Source: Pseudomonas flavescens
Lineage (GTDB): Bacteria > Pseudomonadota > Gammaproteobacteria > Pseudomonadales > Pseudomonadaceae
NCBI RefSeq assembly: GCF_013408425.1
Contig: NZ_JACBYV010000001.1
Location: 4,030,001 to 4,094,000, forward strand
Direction of reading: 5' to 3'
Length of the DNA: 64,000 bases
The position numbers and the translations under genes are program-made. A model generated the notes under the pieces. The model was given only the letters and a program-made list of their open reading frames with translations, did not search any database and had not been told where the DNA came from. Positions 62,220 through 64,000 of the stretch are shown piece by piece (the stretch's first letter is position 1; every line of letters begins with the position of its first letter).

Positions 62220-62891
62220 CTATTGGTCCGCACCCTTGACCACCTGGATGCCGGCACTACCGCGAAACACCCGCACCCCCCGCTCGCGAACCACCTCGGG
62301 CTCCGCCGCCACCGGGCTCTGCAGCTGATCGATACGTTGCTGAACCAGCGCCATATAGGGCGGCGGCCCGGAAATCAGCATGCCGTCACCGTGAAAACTG
62401 CTGCGCAGAGACAGGTGCTTGCCTGCCACGCCCAGCTCGTCCAGGGAGCTCTGCAACTCGTCGAGCTGAAAACCGCTGGGTTCGAACTGGCGAATCTCGA
62501 TCTCTTCCTCACTGTTCACGTGCAGCATGTTGCCGTCGAAGAACCAGGTCAGGCCGCTGTTGCCACACAGCGCGTCGAGAAACTCGCCAGCGCTGGAAGC
62601 ACGCAGGTTGCTCTGTGCACGCCCCTTGATCCGGTTGGAAATCGCCATCGGCAGACCGAGGTTGCGCCCGAAGGCCTCCAGCGCACTGCGCAGATCCTGA
62701 TTGATCACCACGTAGGCATAGGGCTGCTCGTACCACTGCGGCATCGCCTCGGCGCGCGCCAGCCCCGCACTGCCCGCCAGCAACAGCAGCGACAGCGCCA
62801 GGCCGCGCCTGACGGAACCACTATCGGCGCAGGCAGGGCGATGAAACAACCGCCGGCCGGCAACAATCACAAGATTTCGCAGCCGCTTCAC
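62220..62891 (-). CDS. T3SS secretin N-terminal protein SctC1 (RhcC1-like, no pore domain)
   Basis: A protein of about 223 residues from a GTG at 62891; the start is uncertain, with GTG at 62870 and TTG at 62849 as alternatives. A hydrophobic signal peptide (LALSLLLLAGSAGLARA) leads to the N0 and N1 ring domains of SctC: WYEQPYAYVVINQDLRSALEAF, LPMAISNRIKG and LCGNSGLTWFFDGNMLHVNSEEE, then MLISGPPPYMALVQQRIDQL. It stops before the N3 and pore (secretin) domains. Rhizobial-type systems are known to split the secretin into RhcC1 and RhcC2, and this matches the first half. A second gene for the pore is not in the window. Confidence 0.8.
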   Translation of the reverse strand: MKRLRNLVIVAGRRLFHRPACADSGSVRRGLALSLLLLAGSAGLARAEAMPQWYEQPYAYVVINQDLRSALEAFGRNLGLPMAISNRIKGRAQSNLRASSAGEFLDALCGNSGLTWFFDGNMLHVNSEEEIEIRQFEPSGFQLDELQSSLDELGVAGKHLSLRSSFHGDGMLISGPPPYMALVQQRIDQLQSPVAAEPEVVRERGVRVFRGSAGIQVVKGADQ

Positions 62892-62957
62892 ATACCCCGC
62901 CGAAGATGGCTCTATAGAATGCCCAGCACGTGCCGGATCAACCCAGGAGCAGCGCCT

Positions 62958-63767
62958 TTGCCGTCGATTTCCCCCCGCCACTTCGTGCTGCTCGCCAGCT
63001 TCGCCCTGCTGGGCGCCTGCAGCAGCAACGCGCCCAGCAATCCGTCCGCGCCAGCGAGCGATGACGCCTACCAACGCCTGATGAAATTGGCCAATGACGT
63101 CGAGGCGCGTGGTGACCGTGGTACCGCCGCAACGCTGTATCAGCGTGCCGCCGAACAACCCGGCGCCGGTTTCGAGGCCTGGCAGCGACTGGGCCGCGCG
63201 CGGCTGGACAGCGGCAATACCCGGGGTGCTGAAGAGGCGTACCAGAAAGCCGTCGCGCTGGAGCCGGACAACCCAGTGGGCCTGCTCGGCCTGGGCACCG
63301 CGCAGCTGCGCCTGGGTTACCCGGAGCGCGCCCAGCCCCTGCTCGCCAGTGCCGCCGAGCAATTGCCCAACGATGCCCAGGCCTTCGCCCGCCTGGGTGC
63401 CGCCGAAGCGCAACTGGGCAATATCGCCGCCATGCAGCGTGCCTTCGCCACCGCGCGCAAGCTGGCTCCCGGCGATCTCGATGCGCGCAGCAACCTGGCG
63501 CTGGCCTACGCCCTCAATGGCGACAGTGCCAATGCGCTGCGCGAGATCGACGGCATCGATCGCGCGCCAACCGCTCAGTTGCGCCATCAGCGCAACGCGC
63601 TGCTGGTCCAGGTGCTGGCTGGCGAGCGCGGCAAACCGGCCAGCGTGCAGCTCGACGACACCAGCGCGGCCAAGCGCCAGGCGCTGATCGCCGAAGCCCG
63701 GCGCATCGCTGCCATCAGTGACCCCGCCGAACGGGCACGGGCCCTGGGGCTGAGCGCTGGGAGATAA
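62958..63767 (+). CDS. TPR-repeat lipoprotein
   Basis: A 269-residue protein from a TTG at 62958, chosen because AGGAG lies eight bases upstream and no ATG fits. The lipobox is FALLGAC (cysteine near 21). Four or more TPR units follow, for example GDRGTAATLYQRAAEQPGAGFEAWQRLGRARLD and ARSNLALAYALNGDSANALREI. It is divergent from sctC1 across a 66-base gap. Two readings are possible: a TadD-like Tad pilus lipoprotein, in line with the convergent CpaD-like gene, or a TPR protein of the T3SS, since rhizobial-type loci carry a TPR gene near the split secretin. Confidence 0.8.
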   Translation: MPSISPRHFVLLASFALLGACSSNAPSNPSAPASDDAYQRLMKLANDVEARGDRGTAATLYQRAAEQPGAGFEAWQRLGRARLDSGNTRGAEEAYQKAVALEPDNPVGLLGLGTAQLRLGYPERAQPLLASAAEQLPNDAQAFARLGAAEAQLGNIAAMQRAFATARKLAPGDLDARSNLALAYALNGDSANALREIDGIDRAPTAQLRHQRNALLVQVLAGERGKPASVQLDDTSAAKRQALIAEARRIAAISDPAERARALGLSAGR

Positions 63768-63793
63768 AAGTGGCGACCGCGTGATCGCCTGGC

Positions 63794-64000
63794 TCATTGC
63801 CCACCCCCGGTATCGCTCTGCGCCGCCTGCTCCTGCCGGCGACGGCGCTTCTCGTCGGTTTCGAAGCCTTCCAGATACGACTGAGCTGCCCGGCCCACCG
63901 GCGCGGCCAGCGTCGGCCCCGTCTGTCTGCCGCGCAGCAGATCACCGCGGCGCTCGACCATCTGCAGCAGATTGGCGTTGTTGGCGCAGCCAGGCGGCAG
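63794..64000 (-). CDS. CpaD-like pilus assembly protein, C-terminal part (cut by window edge)
   Basis: The minus-strand frame from the window edge to a TGA at 63794-63796 gives 68 residues: LPPGCANNANLLQMVE near the start, then RGDLLRGRQTGPTLAAPVGRAAQSYLEGF and a charged tail. The pattern G-C-A-x-x-x-N-L-x-x-M-V followed by D-L-x-x-G-R recalls the C-terminal domain of CpaD, a lipoprotein of Tad/Flp pilus loci. The stop is convergent with the TPR gene. The assignment is from motif memory only. Confidence 0.5.
   Translation of the reverse strand: MPPGCANNANLLQMVERRGDLLRGRQTGPTLAAPVGRAAQSYLEGFETDEKRRRRQEQAAQSDTGGGQ

Noticed and set aside
62892..63797. Extension of the SctC1 frame upstream to an ATG at 63797 (525 residues)
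   Set aside because: The extra 300 residues are the antisense of the TPR gene, and the natural signal peptide begins near 62850. The true start lies after the divergent promoter gap.

Overview
The window looks like chromosome of a Pseudomonas species. It is GC-rich and carries several classic Pseudomonas REP-type palindrome families. Its conserved blocks match pseudomonad gene sets: cysI-DUF934, nirB-nirD with a PP2C/Ser-Thr kinase, a RIO kinase, ada, a thiolase/FabG/MaoC set, cmoM, trmA and a bacteriophytochrome. No rRNA, tRNA, CRISPR, prophage or transposase gene was seen. Names rest on reading the translations by eye; no database was searched.

Layout. 1-3.7 kb: the start of a GNAT acetyltransferase, then a 2.4-kb tandem array of REP doublets (unit 179 bp) and one exported protein. 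3.8-6.8 kb: a TonB-dependent siderophore receptor and a second acetyltransferase. 6.9-12.8 kb: an apparently orphan cyoB behind cysI-DUF934 (sulfite reduction), divergent from a MocR-type regulator with a direct-repeat candidate operator between them. 12.9-17.6 kb: a PilJ-N-domain exported protein, a PAS-GGDEF-EAL c-di-GMP protein and a TerC membrane protein. 17.8-23.6 kb: the nitrite assimilation operon nirB-nirD-FNT transporter-PP2C/kinase, read from a sigma-54-like promoter through a leader with an intrinsic terminator. 23.8-25.2 kb: a second, unrelated REP array (unit 150-151 bp). 25.3-34 kb: RIO kinase, Ada, thiolase, FabG4-like reductase, AraC-type HTH protein, MaoC hydratase, MazG-like hydrolase, CmoM and two DUF4136 lipoproteins. 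34-42.8 kb: an SdiA-regulated-type protein, then a red-light signalling block (bacteriophytochrome kinase, single-domain response regulator, two hybrid kinases). 43-47.6 kb: a small membrane protein, an MFS exporter, a purine permease and TrmA.

47.8-63 kb is the most distinctive region: a compact type III secretion (T3SS) operon on the minus strand, sctC1-(sctF?)-I-J-K-L-N-O-Q-R-S-T-U, mostly with 4-base stop/start overlaps. Beside it lie a 1126-residue HrpK-like candidate secreted/translocator protein and a divergent winged-helix/NB-ARC regulator that seems C-terminally cut short. Gene order and a secretin reduced to its N-terminal domains resemble the rhizobial (Rhc)-type split-secretin systems. 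The switch protein SctU has G-S-E-D where the family has the self-cleaving N-P-T-H. The export gate SctV, the ring protein SctD and the pore half of the secretin are not in the window. The last kilobase holds a TPR lipoprotein and the C-terminus of a protein resembling CpaD of Tad pili, so a different locus may begin there.
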